From NCBI RefSeq assembly GCF_946478805.1, contig NZ_CAMLDC010000019.1:1-64000 (forward strand): a stretch of 64,000 nt of DNA, given 5' to 3'. The notes beneath the pieces were generated by a model that worked only from the letters and a program-made list of their open reading frames with translations, searched no databases and was not told the origin of the DNA. Positions 51,319-59,745 of this stretch are shown in pieces. The DNA is from an uncultured Fluviicola sp. (lineage in GTDB: Bacteria > Bacteroidota > Bacteroidia > Flavobacteriales > Crocinitomicaceae). The stretch's first letter is position 1, and the number at the start of each line of letters is the position of its first letter. A program made the translations under genes and the position numbers.

Positions 51319-53729
51319 CGCTTTACTTCAATAGTAAACTGCAATGTACCATAAATTGTAATACCATCGGAAGGAAGAATTCCCGGACCGGGATAAGCAG
51401 TTGCTCTCCTTGTGTAGTAGGATGAATTCAATAAGTTATTTACACCGGCTTCCAATTGGAAATATTTCCTGAAAGTATACCTGGCGCTCAGGTCCATCAC
51501 AAAATAGGCTGGAATCTCTCCAATGACAGCGTCACCACTTCCTTGCTTTGAATTTGTTGCATCCGTAAATTGTGCCGAATTGTATGAACCTTGTATCTGG
51601 ACCTGCCAGTTTTTAGCCCGAACCTTCAACCCGCTTTTGAACATGATGGGGCTAACGTATTCCACTTGCTTGCCAACATAGCTTTTCTCCCTGGAAGAAA
51701 TGTAAGTGGCGTTGATATAGGAGAAATTCACAAATATGGAAGAACCGATCTTGGAACTGTCGATAAATGCCTTGATGAAATCGAATTCCACCAAACATTC
51801 AACACCGGTATTCAATGCATTCCCAATATTCGTGCGGATCTTCTTGGTTGAATTGGGTTCCGGCGCCAGCCCGATCTTATCGCCGTAAAATAAGCTGAAT
51901 ACAGCTAGGTCGGTGTAGAAATACTTCCCGATAAATCCTCTCCAGCCGATTTCAGTTGTGTTTCCATATTCATCCTTGATCAGTGAATCGACTACGATAT
52001 TGGGATTCGCAACCCGGATGTCTGAGAAATTGACTGCCCGGTAGTTCTGGCAGAAATTGATGTAAGCATTGGAGTACTTTCCGGTCTTGAAAGATGCTCC
52101 GGCACCTCCGAGTGGAATGGATCGGATGACCGTATTGGAATTTTCAATTCTATAGGTACTTAAGGTATCAAAAGTGAGCGGATGAATATTGTATTGATTG
52201 TAATATCCGATAGCTGAACTTTTGATGAATTCAAACCGCAAACCGGCATTTACTGTCCAGCGGTCGCCCAGGAACCAGATATTGTCCGTGAATGCTGCAA
52301 AATTTTCCGAAGGAAACCGGAAATCCGAGTTTTCGATATTGGAAGGGTTATTGAATTTGAATTCTGCGCGATCTCCATCGGTGGCAAGTCCTTGAAGATT
52401 GGTGGTCTGACCTCTATAGTAGCGCATACCAACCAAAAATGCGCTTTCATTCTTTTGTTTTTTTGTCAGTTTATATCGATGAAGAACGCGTGCTTCAATT
52501 CCGGTGTTTTTGAAATCGCCTGCAATCAGGTCGCGTTTTCCACCCGGATCAGCTGTATTGATCTTTCCAAGATACCCCAGGGAATACCTGCTCGAAAGCA
52601 TTCCGAATGCACGAATGTTCAACACGGTCTTTTTGGAAAGCCTCGAATCGAAGTGAAGAGCAAGAATATTCCAATCCACTTTGAACCAATTCCGGTCACG
52701 AATACTTTGTCTCGGATTTTCTTCAAATTGCTTGTCTGTTAAACCTCCGGGTTGTTTCGCCAGGTAGCTCATCCGGGTGTATTCCATCCGAATGTGATTG
52801 TTTTCATTGATGTGATATCCGACTTGTACAAATCCTTGTTGCTGATTGAAATCGGAATTCGGTCGGTAGCCGTTCCCGGTCTTCAATTGATAATAAGCCT
52901 GGTATTCAAAACGACCCGAAGTTCCGGAAATGCGGTTGAAAGTTCCGAAATAACCATAGTTTCCAACGGTGTTCCGGGAAGTGAATTGAAAAGGACTGGT
53001 CTGAACAGGATCCTTGATGATGAAGTTCATCAGACCTCCGAATTGGGTTCCGTACTGCAAACTGGCAGAACCGCGAATGATTTCGATTGCCTGAAGTGCT
53101 TCCAAGGGTGGAGTATAGTAACTTTCCGGATATCCGAGTGCATCTGCGGAAATATCGTACCCATTTTGGCGTGTGTTGAAATTTGCAGCTCTATTCGGAC
53201 TCAAACCTCTTCCACCGACACCCATTTGAATTCCCGCACCATCACTTTCCCAAATGTTTAAACCGGGAACCTTTGCAAATAACTCTCTTGGATTGGCGCT
53301 CGATTTGGCTCCGCCTTGGCGTTCCGTTTCAATCAGTGTATTTGTCCCGGTTGCGATCTGAACTCCTTTGATAGGAGGAATGAATCCAATATCGAAATAA
53401 TGCAGGCGTTTTCCGCGAATTTCCACTTCTTCGACCGCTTCGGATGTTTGAACTTCTATAATGTGTTTGGGAGCTACTATGCCATTCAAGACATAAACCA
53501 AGGTGTCAATCTGGTCGCCGTAGATGATTAACGGACCTTTATCGCAAGGAATTTGAAATTTTCCCTGTTCGTCCGTCATGGTTTTTTTTTCACCGCATTG
53601 AACAAAAATCCCAAATTGGGGGTTCTTCGTCTGATCGATAATTGTTCCTTCGAAGTTTTGAGACCAGGCAAAGGAAACAAGTATTGAAAACAGAAAGGAA
53701 AGGGTTATTTTTCGAGAGGTAAAATCCAT
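51315..53729 (-). CDS. TonB-dependent receptor (FecA-like)
   Basis: An 804-residue outer-membrane transporter. The signal peptide covers about 1-23, a short carboxypeptidase-like domain about 25-95 (CGEKKTMTDEQGKFQIPC), the plug about 100-240 with LIETERQGGAKSSANPRELFAKVPGLN and RGSASLQYGTQFGGLMNFIIKD, then the barrel to the C-terminal FTIEVKR. The plug is FecA-like, and the operon contains imelysin and DUF4856 proteins that accompany iron uptake in Bacteroidota; an iron or metal-chelate substrate is inferred. The 5' end overlaps the HTTM gene by 25 bp. Confidence 0.92.
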   Translation of the reverse strand: MDFTSRKITLSFLFSILVSFAWSQNFEGTIIDQTKNPQFGIFVQCGEKKTMTDEQGKFQIPCDKGPLIIYGDQIDTLVYVLNGIVAPKHIIEVQTSEAVEEVEIRGKRLHYFDIGFIPPIKGVQIATGTNTLIETERQGGAKSSANPRELFAKVPGLNIWESDGAGIQMGVGGRGLSPNRAANFNTRQNGYDISADALGYPESYYTPPLEALQAIEIIRGSASLQYGTQFGGLMNFIIKDPVQTSPFQFTSRNTVGNYGYFGTFNRISGTSGRFEYQAYYQLKTGNGYRPNSDFNQQQGFVQVGYHINENNHIRMEYTRMSYLAKQPGGLTDKQFEENPRQSIRDRNWFKVDWNILALHFDSRLSKKTVLNIRAFGMLSSRYSLGYLGKINTADPGGKRDLIAGDFKNTGIEARVLHRYKLTKKQKNESAFLVGMRYYRGQTTNLQGLATDGDRAEFKFNNPSNIENSDFRFPSENFAAFTDNIWFLGDRWTVNAGLRFEFIKSSAIGYYNQYNIHPLTFDTLSTYRIENSNTVIRSIPLGGAGASFKTGKYSNAYINFCQNYRAVNFSDIRVANPNIVVDSLIKDEYGNTTEIGWRGFIGKYFYTDLAVFSLFYGDKIGLAPEPNSTKKIRTNIGNALNTGVECLVEFDFIKAFIDSSKIGSSIFVNFSYINATYISSREKSYVGKQVEYVSPIMFKSGLKVRAKNWQVQIQGSYNSAQFTDATNSKQGSGDAVIGEIPAYFVMDLSARYTFRKYFQLEAGVNNLLNSSYYTRRATAYPGPGILPSDGITIYGTLQFTIEVKR

Positions 53730-55072
53730 TTTCTGTGTTTCAAATTGTATTCTTCTTTCATTAGATCAGTCTCCCTGCTCACGAAGTGCTGATTGGGTCT
53801 GCCGTTTAGAGTGACATACACGTCTGCGCTTACTCCGGGGCGCGACAAATGTACACTTTTGCTCCCGAAATGGAGTGTCGTGTCGTTGTACTTTTCACCC
53901 AGGAAATGGGCAAATTGTAAAATCATATCCGGTTGACGGGACATTTGATCAATCTGCTGCGGACTTAGGTAATCGGAATTCGTGATTTCGATTGATTTCC
54001 GGGATGCGTGGTCTTCCACATAAAAAGTCGCATATCCTTTTTTTTCCATCAGCATCACTCTCCAGGAAAAACGAAAACCTTCCTCGTGCCAGAATAGGTT
54101 TTCAGGATACAGTAAGTAACGGAATGGGATAATCAATTGTGCGATGATAAAAATTGACAGGCAGGTAATCAAGCGCTTCGATGGGGTAATTTTCGCTTCG
54201 GTAGGACCATTTGTCCAGTGAAACCATTTTTGAAGCGGATTCAGCCATTTGTTATGGAAACTTGCGGGGAAGAAAATCAGGGTGCTGAAGATCATTACCC
54301 ATGGAAACACGCCTATCGGGAACAATAACCAGGTTAAAATATGAAATACGACGACAAAAATGTAAGCGATGTTCCTGGTTCGGGACCTGGAAAGAAAGAA
54401 TGGAATCGTCAGGTCGTAAAAGCACGAAAACCAGGAGAATAGGAATGCAACCCAGGAAGTTGCAAGCAGGTTTCCTACAAGTGGCAGATCACGGAATGCC
54501 TGGAGCCACATGCGTAATGGTTGTGCTTCCAAAAGCCAATCCGCATTCAATTTGGCGATTCCGGCAAAACAGTAGACAATTCCCAGTTGAAACCGAAGGA
54601 TAAAGATCGGCCACTGTGGAATGGTACTTCGCTGGATCGAAGGAAAGCGTTTTGCATCGACACTGAATTGTGCCTGGGCAGGTAGCCAGATCAACAGGAA
54701 TGCAATGATGCTTACGAAGTAATAATGATTGAGGTAATAACTCTTATCAAGCAATTCGACATAGGTAAATGCCAGGAAGAATAAAACCGCGGAAATGCGG
54801 TAAAATGCTCCGAGGATGATTCCCAGGCTTGCAATGATCAATACGATGAATGGAAAATACATCCAATTGCCCGGAAGCGGGCGGATCCAGTCGAAACCAA
54901 GGTAGGTGAAATGAAATGGGGAATCGATGTAGAGCTGCTTTACCCAGCCGTTGAAAATAAACCGGACAGTACTGAATAAGAACAGGGATCCGATAACGAT
55001 ACGGAATGCAATAAGGGGGACAATGGAAACTTCCCTGAAAAGAAAATCAGACCATCGTTTTCTAATCTCCAT
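53705..55072 (-). CDS. HTTM-domain integral membrane protein
   Basis: A 455-residue protein with about eight to nine hydrophobic segments and the HTTM (horizontally transferred transmembrane) domain, related to vitamin K-dependent gamma-carboxylase. Seen here: FRIVIGSLFLFSTVRFI, WVKQLYIDSPFHFTYLGFDWIRPLPGNWMY (by its ends), LLDKSYYLNHYYFVS, the LRFQLGIVYCFAGIAKLN stretch, and a soluble C-terminal tail. The function in this operon is unknown. It overlaps its neighbours on both sides (11 bp with imelysin, 25 bp with TonB receptor), so all are translated from one message. Confidence 0.88.
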   Translation of the reverse strand: MEIRKRWSDFLFREVSIVPLIAFRIVIGSLFLFSTVRFIFNGWVKQLYIDSPFHFTYLGFDWIRPLPGNWMYFPFIVLIIASLGIILGAFYRISAVLFFLAFTYVELLDKSYYLNHYYFVSIIAFLLIWLPAQAQFSVDAKRFPSIQRSTIPQWPIFILRFQLGIVYCFAGIAKLNADWLLEAQPLRMWLQAFRDLPLVGNLLATSWVAFLFSWFSCFYDLTIPFFLSRSRTRNIAYIFVVVFHILTWLLFPIGVFPWVMIFSTLIFFPASFHNKWLNPLQKWFHWTNGPTEAKITPSKRLITCLSIFIIAQLIIPFRYLLYPENLFWHEEGFRFSWRVMLMEKKGYATFYVEDHASRKSIEITNSDYLSPQQIDQMSRQPDMILQFAHFLGEKYNDTTLHFGSKSVHLSRPGVSADVYVTLNGRPNQHFVSRETDLMKEEYNLKHRKWILPLEK

Positions 55073-56123
55073 CTGTATCCTGATAAGTAATCAAGACGCC
55101 AAAAGCAGAAGCCATATCTGTTTTCATATAGATCACAGATTGTTGCTGGTATGCATAAAATTCGCTCAGGGTATTTGGAGACGAAGCCATAAGTTCTTCC
55201 AATGTTCCGTTCCAACTGGCAGGAGTCGATAACATATAATCAAAACGGCTCGCAATCGTATTTGAAAGGGATGCTTTGTCCTCTATGGCATTCAGGTAAT
55301 CATCTAAACCTTGCCCGTTGCTTCCTGAAAGGCTTAGCCCGTAAAAAATAGCGCGCGATCCTCTAATGTTTTCAATCAACAAGGTTTTTCCAAGTCCGGA
55401 TCTGCGAGCTTCCAGGTAATTCGGTTGTTGAATTCCCAAAGTATGGTTTCCGATAGGGAAGCCCAATTTGGTTGTTTTACATAATTCGAAATCCTTGCAT
55501 AAGTTGTTCACCAAAAGGGCAAACGGGCTTGTAGATTCGTTACTTGTTCCATTTACAAACGTAGCTCTGTAGCCGGACCATCCCGAAACAACTGTTGAAA
55601 TTTCAGTTTTCATCTTTGAAATAATATCTGAAACGTAAGTACAAGTACTCGCTGAATTCTGAAATTCTGTCAAAGAACCGGCGCGGTAAAACAAATAATC
55701 CAATGCATCAAAACCACTTGCATCTAAATTGTTGGAACTTAGGTCGTATCCACCGGTTTGAATGTTGCTGTTGATCTGGGAAGTATCACAAGGAAAAGTG
55801 CCAAAGCTGAAAACCAGATTGGCACTCATAGCCGGTCCGAAATCAAATGCCTTCACATGTTGAAAAGAGATGTTTGCATCTATCCATGCTTGTTTTGACA
55901 AGTCCAATTTTGATTGTGTCTTGTCAGCAAGAAAATCATTCCAACTGGTTTCAAGCGAATAAATTTTTGTTTTTAAGTCCGAATAACCCGGAATAATATA
56001 GTTATCAGCCATATTGACCATGATTGGCCCTTTGTCAAACTCGGAGTCTTCTTCTTTCTTCTTTTTACAAGCTGTAATCAGAATCAATGCTGCTAACAAA
56101 AATGTCCACTTAGCTAATTTCAT
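55062..56123 (-). CDS. Imelysin-family lipoprotein
   Basis: A 353-residue lipoprotein with lipobox ITAC (Cys19) and a long, mostly helical mature part of the imelysin/peptidase M75 family, which includes iron-regulated periplasmic proteins. The position of the GxHxxE metal motif appears as GFDALDYLFYR: the His is replaced by Asp, so if the family is right the metal site has changed. It lies 11 bp after DUF4856 and overlaps the HTTM gene. Role in iron or metal handling is inferred from context. Confidence 0.82.
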   Translation of the reverse strand: MKLAKWTFLLAALILITACKKKKEEDSEFDKGPIMVNMADNYIIPGYSDLKTKIYSLETSWNDFLADKTQSKLDLSKQAWIDANISFQHVKAFDFGPAMSANLVFSFGTFPCDTSQINSNIQTGGYDLSSNNLDASGFDALDYLFYRAGSLTEFQNSASTCTYVSDIISKMKTEISTVVSGWSGYRATFVNGTSNESTSPFALLVNNLCKDFELCKTTKLGFPIGNHTLGIQQPNYLEARRSGLGKTLLIENIRGSRAIFYGLSLSGSNGQGLDDYLNAIEDKASLSNTIASRFDYMLSTPASWNGTLEELMASSPNTLSEFYAYQQQSVIYMKTDMASAFGVLITYQDTDGD

Positions 56124-56134
56124 ACCTTGGAATT

Positions 56135-57274
56135 TTAATAGTTTTGATCAAGGGTTGCCTTGATGCTATTGATATCGTTTACAGTTAAAGTCCACAAGTT
56201 TCCATTGAATTGTGCCAATAGGCCGTCAATTTCTGAAATACTCATCTTACGGGTTTCAATCGGTGCATAACGCAACGAATAGATGAATCCGTATGACTCA
56301 GAAAGTACATGTAAACATTTTGCCTGGTCGGTTCCATAATTAGTTACAGCCTGGTCTAAATACTTCATAGCCTGGTACGCTGCAATTTTTTCCCACATTT
56401 CACGAATTGCTACAATTGCCGCATCACGATCCGCAAGTACCTTGTTTGAGATTGCTGCACGACCTTTCAGGAAGTTCCCCATCATTACCTGGTTCGAGTT
56501 CAGTGCTGTATTCTGTGAATTACAATATTTACCCCAGAATGCAAAGGCAGTAGCAGTTGGGAAGTTTGTCGGAACTGCAAAGTAACCGAAAGCTTCATCC
56601 CAGTAATGTTCTAAAGTTGTGTACGGTTTTCCGGTAACCGGAGTTGTATTGTCCGCATTCATATTAGTTGAACCTAAATAAACATTCAAGGCCTGGTACA
56701 TGAATACAGAACCCATAACTGATTTCTCAATCATTTCCGATTTGTCGAAACCATTCGCATTGAAAAGATAGGTGGATGTTCCTGAAGTAAGTGTTCCTGC
56801 CTGACCGTTGGTTGCAGGAGTCATATAAGAATTACTTGCAGCAGCGATATCTGTAAAATGAGCCAGAACCATTGCTGTATCCAGGCTAAAACATTTGTCC
56901 TGAAGGTTTCTTGTCGAAGTGAAAGAGAAATTCCCGTTTCCGTTTCCGTTCACATTTGCAAACATGTCCTTTAAAGCCTGTGCCGAAATAACCTGGGTGG
57001 TTCCAAGGTCTGTATATTGGATCATTTCGATCAATTGATTGATACGGTCTGTTTGACCGGCGTAATCAACCGTAGATTCGCTGTTGCTATTCGTAAATGT
57101 ATAAGTTGTAGGAACAGTATACGTTTCGGTTTGAGTATAAGTACAACTTCCATCGTCTTTTTTGGCTTTGGAGTTATAATTCACCGCTGTTGGATCAGTA
57201 CATCCTTTTTTCTTACAGGAAATCATGGTAGTGAATAGGGTGCTGATAGCAAAGAGGTAGAAGAGATTCTTCAT
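56135..57274 (-). CDS. DUF4856 lipoprotein
   Basis: A 379-residue lipoprotein with lipobox MISC (Cys20), followed by the short Asp/Cys motif GCTDPTAVNYNSKAKKDDG and SCTYTQ that is frequent in surface proteins of this phylum, then a DUF4856 domain (about 60-379: YAGQTDRINQLIEMIQY, VYLGSTNMNADN, HYWDEAFGYFAVP). DUF4856 often neighbours imelysin and TonB receptors. First gene of the operon that ends at 50428. It has a good promoter (57303-57333) and shares a palindromic site with the divergent kinase gene. Confidence 0.9.
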   Translation of the reverse strand: MKNLFYLFAISTLFTTMISCKKKGCTDPTAVNYNSKAKKDDGSCTYTQTETYTVPTTYTFTNSNSESTVDYAGQTDRINQLIEMIQYTDLGTTQVISAQALKDMFANVNGNGNGNFSFTSTRNLQDKCFSLDTAMVLAHFTDIAAASNSYMTPATNGQAGTLTSGTSTYLFNANGFDKSEMIEKSVMGSVFMYQALNVYLGSTNMNADNTTPVTGKPYTTLEHYWDEAFGYFAVPTNFPTATAFAFWGKYCNSQNTALNSNQVMMGNFLKGRAAISNKVLADRDAAIVAIREMWEKIAAYQAMKYLDQAVTNYGTDQAKCLHVLSESYGFIYSLRYAPIETRKMSISEIDGLLAQFNGNLWTLTVNDINSIKATLDQNY

Positions 57275-57302
57275 AAATCAAACTTGTTTTTTAATTTGAT
57301 TG

Positions 57303-57333
57303 CAAAGTTAGTTTTAGGCTATCCTGACGACAA
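57303..57333 (-). promoter_or_regulatory. Promoter of the DUF4856 operon, TTG-N20-TAACTTTG
   Basis: Minus-strand -33 TTG (57331-57333) and -7 TAACTTTG (57303-57310), 20 nt apart, 28 nt before the ATG at 57274. This is the most complete Bacteroidota promoter match in the window. Confidence 0.7.
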
Positions 57334-57350
57334 TACCTTAAAAAAGGTAT
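57333..57350. promoter_or_regulatory. Operator-like palindrome ATACCTT-N4-AAGGTAT
   Basis: An 18-bp inverted repeat (7-4-7) between two divergent promoters. It overlaps the -33 TTG of the DUF4856 promoter at one end and the -7 element of the BadF-kinase promoter at the other, so a bound repressor could block both. Confidence 0.5.
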
Positions 57351-57355
57351 TTTTG
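57348..57355 (+). promoter_or_regulatory. -7 element TATTTTTG, 4 nt from kinase ATG
   Basis: Plus-strand match ending 4 nt before the ATG at 57360. Predicts a leaderless mRNA. Confidence 0.5.
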
Positions 57356-57359
57356 ATTT

Positions 57360-58166
57360 ATGGATGCCAAATACATAATTGCTGATTCCGGTGGTTCATC
57401 TACCAGCTGGGGAATCGTCCTTACAACTAATGAAGTGGTGTACATTCAAACGGGCAGTTTGCATCCGAAGTATGCGCTATCGGCGAATTATCCGCTGGAA
57501 GAACTGAAGGATCAATTCAAGGAACTGAATGTGCCACTTTATTTTTACGGTGCTGGTTGTTCTAGTGAAACCGTTCAAGGGGAAATGAGTACATTTCTAT
57601 TGCAGCTAGGATTTTCTGAAGTAACTGTTTACCCGGATACATTGGCCGCCTGCAAAGCGCTTTATGGAAAGAATGCCGGGTGGGTTGCCATATTGGGTAC
57701 AGGTTCTGTTTTGGTCCAATACGATGGTTCGAACATAATCAATAGAATTGGCGGATACGGTTCGTTGATCGGAGATGAAGGAAGCGGATTTTATTTCGGT
57801 AAACTACTCATTCAATACCTGCTGAGAAATGAACAATGGAAAGAAGAGTGGATCCCGGTTTTTGAATCGCGTGCATCGATTCTTTCAAAATTGGCAAGTA
57901 CTGAAGCTCAACAATGGATTTCCGGTTTGGGTGAGAAAACAGCCGCAATGGATTTCAGATTCCTGCATGAAGAAAATGCGAGGCTCTTTGCCGAATTGTA
58001 TTGCAGTTCTGTTCCCGGATTGAAGCAGCTTTCATTTATCGGTTCATATGGTTACAGCCAAAAAAAGGTATTCACCGAAGTGTTTCAACAGATTGGTATC
58101 CAGATAGAAAACGGATTTTCCAGCCCTATCAAGGGTTTGGTGAACTATTATCGAACGAACGAATAA
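57360..58166 (+). CDS. BadF/BadG/BcrA ATPase-family N-acetylglucosamine kinase-like protein
   Basis: A 268-residue ATPase of the ASKHA fold. The phosphate-1 motif is ADSGGSSTSWGIV (8-20), a second motif is GTGSVLVQYDG, and the GGYGSLIGDEGSGFYFGKLLI stretch (by its ends) is typical of N-acetylglucosamine kinase-like members. The likely reaction is phosphorylation of an amino sugar, from recycling of cell wall or chitin; this is by family similarity, and the substrate is not proven. It is divergent from the DUF4856 operon across an operator-like palindrome. Confidence 0.85.
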   Translation: MDAKYIIADSGGSSTSWGIVLTTNEVVYIQTGSLHPKYALSANYPLEELKDQFKELNVPLYFYGAGCSSETVQGEMSTFLLQLGFSEVTVYPDTLAACKALYGKNAGWVAILGTGSVLVQYDGSNIINRIGGYGSLIGDEGSGFYFGKLLIQYLLRNEQWKEEWIPVFESRASILSKLASTEAQQWISGLGEKTAAMDFRFLHEENARLFAELYCSSVPGLKQLSFIGSYGYSQKKVFTEVFQQIGIQIENGFSSPIKGLVNYYRTNE

Positions 58167-58290
58167 TTAAGTTGAAACTAGCTTTTGGTGATTGATACAG
58201 AGGAGTTTAGTCGAAAATATTAAATCTTTCGTAGAAAAGTGCCTTGTCGTTTGGAAAATAATTCACAACTTGCAGGAGCGAAAGTGAGAA

Positions 58291-58689
58291 ATGGACACAT
58301 TATTAATTCAGGCAACTGCTCAAACCCCCTTGGTAAATTTGAATCCTGATACAGGAATCATGGAAATTAGAGGTCGTTCGATTCCGGATGATCCCGAAGC
58401 TTTTTGGGGTTCGGTCTTAACTTGGTTTGATGATTACATGGCGAACCCTATTGAAGAGACGCTTGTAAGAATCGACTTGGAATATTTTAATATTACTTCA
58501 TCAAAGCGTATCTTGTTTTTGCTGTACAAATTGAACGAACTGGTTGATTCCGGAAAGAAAGCAAAAGTGGAATGGTACTACAGACAATCCGACGAGGACA
58601 TGTACGAGGTAGGTCAGGATTACGCTTTCATGGTTCATGTCCCATTTGATTTCCGTGAGTATACGGACAACGATTTGGTGGTCGCTTAA
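58291..58689 (+). CDS. SiaC-like protein (DUF1987)
   Basis: A 132-residue protein of the DUF1987/SiaC family. Family features seen: NLNPDTGIMEIRGRSIPDDPEAFW, ETLVRIDLEYFNITSSKRIL (with the Ser/Thr cluster where characterised SiaC is phosphorylated) and VEWYYRQSDEDMYEVGQDY. In Pseudomonas, SiaC is phosphorylated by kinase SiaB and dephosphorylated by phosphatase SiaA and controls a diguanylate cyclase. Neither partner is in this neighbourhood, so a distinct circuit or partner elsewhere is implied. Confidence 0.88.
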   Translation: MDTLLIQATAQTPLVNLNPDTGIMEIRGRSIPDDPEAFWGSVLTWFDDYMANPIEETLVRIDLEYFNITSSKRILFLLYKLNELVDSGKKAKVEWYYRQSDEDMYEVGQDYAFMVHVPFDFREYTDNDLVVA

Positions 58690-58698
58690 AATCCTTTG

Positions 58699-58864
58699 AA
58701 TTGAAAATGTAAAAGTGAGAAGTGAGGAATCACTTACTTAGTAAATTTTGCCTTTTCAAAGGTAGATTTGGCTCTTTGAGCATTTTTCTGCAACTTTCAG
58801 GGACAAAAAATTGAAAAGAATAAAGATAATCTGACTTTTCAATTGTTAATTTTCAATTATCAAT
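58699..58864. repeat. AT-rich repeat-bearing intergenic region
   Basis: Blocks of GAATTGAAAATGTAAAAGTGAGAAGTG type (58699 onward) and a right side with repeated CTTTTCAATTGTTAATTTTC words (58833-58860) are loosely reverse-complementary. Same word family as the gaps at 35.1 and 42.1 kb. Confidence 0.5.
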
Positions 58865-58872
58865 TATTTTTG
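58865..58872 (+). promoter_or_regulatory. -7 element TATTTTTG, 7 nt from the small-gene ATG
   Basis: Plus-strand match ending 7 nt before the ATG at 58880. It is embedded at the edge of the AT-rich repeat. Confidence 0.5.
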
Positions 58873-58879
58873 TTCCATT

Positions 58880-59125
58880 ATGCGTGTAATAGCCGATATA
58901 CCACATGCCCGGTACAAGATTCAGATTTTCTTGTATAATGCAAAATACTTAGTGAAAATTGAATTAGGTCAATTCGAACAGACATTTAAAATCGCCGAGT
59001 CGGATGTGAACGGTTTGGAAGAGCTGAAACGCATGATAACAGATCAATTATTACACAACTCACTTGAACGGTTTATTTCCATGAGATCGGATTGGGAAGA
59101 AGCATTTAAAAACAAAGAAATATGA
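58880..59125 (+). CDS. Small conserved hypothetical protein
   Basis: An 81-residue cytoplasmic protein without a recognised domain: a beta-rich first half (RYKIQIFLYNAKYLVKIELGQFEQTFKI) and a helical second half (LEELKRMITDQLLHNSLERFISM). Its stop overlaps the ATG of the OmpH-like gene (ATGA), and DUF4924 follows, so it is part of a three-gene operon. Confidence 0.75.
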   Translation: MRVIADIPHARYKIQIFLYNAKYLVKIELGQFEQTFKIAESDVNGLEELKRMITDQLLHNSLERFISMRSDWEEAFKNKEI

Positions 59126-59742
59126 AATTAGTACACTTCGTTGCAACAGGTTTGATTTTTGGATTAACAACTGTTGCCTGTTCGGATAAAAAAGAATCTG
59201 ACGCTGCCCAAAAAACAAAGGAGGAAGCAGCGCCGTCAGTTCCTACTGTCAGTTCGAAAGGATTGAAGATTGCATTCTATTATTCGGATAGTTTGAAGAA
59301 CGGATTCACATATTATAAGAATGAAGATGCCCGCATCACCAAGAAAGGAGAGGCTTTTCAGAATGAGATGTTGGGAAAACAGCGTCTTTTGGAGCAGAAA
59401 GCACAGAATTACGAGAAATACATGCGTGAAGGAACACTAACCGGTTCCGATATGCAGAATATGGAAAATGAAATCATGCGTATGCGTGAGCAGTTGATGA
59501 ATCAACAGCAAACAAGAGGAGCACAATTGGAAAAGGAAACCAATGAAGCATTGACGGTTCTTTCTAAAAAGATTGAAGTTGCCGGAAAAAAATACTGTGA
59601 GAAATACGGAATTGATGTCTTGTTGATTCATGGTCAAGGAGGACAGATCAATTTCATCAATGAACAAATGAATGTAACCCAATCATTCATTGACTTCTTG
59701 AATCACGAACAGGAAATCATGGATAAGGATTTGGGGAAATAA
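59122..59742 (+). CDS. OmpH/Skp-like lipoprotein
   Basis: A 206-residue lipoprotein with lipobox VACS (Cys20) followed by a charged linker. The mature part (about 50-206) has the Skp/OmpH layout: short beta strands (LKIAFYYSD), a long coiled coil with EKYMREGTLTGSDMQNMENEIMRMREQLM (by its ends) and a closing beta/helical part (KKYCEKYGIDVLLIHGQGGQINF). Family members chaperone outer-membrane proteins. Lipid attachment is unlike E. coli Skp, which is soluble. Confidence 0.85.
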   Translation: MKLVHFVATGLIFGLTTVACSDKKESDAAQKTKEEAAPSVPTVSSKGLKIAFYYSDSLKNGFTYYKNEDARITKKGEAFQNEMLGKQRLLEQKAQNYEKYMREGTLTGSDMQNMENEIMRMREQLMNQQQTRGAQLEKETNEALTVLSKKIEVAGKKYCEKYGIDVLLIHGQGGQINFINEQMNVTQSFIDFLNHEQEIMDKDLGK

Positions 59743-59745
59743 GAT

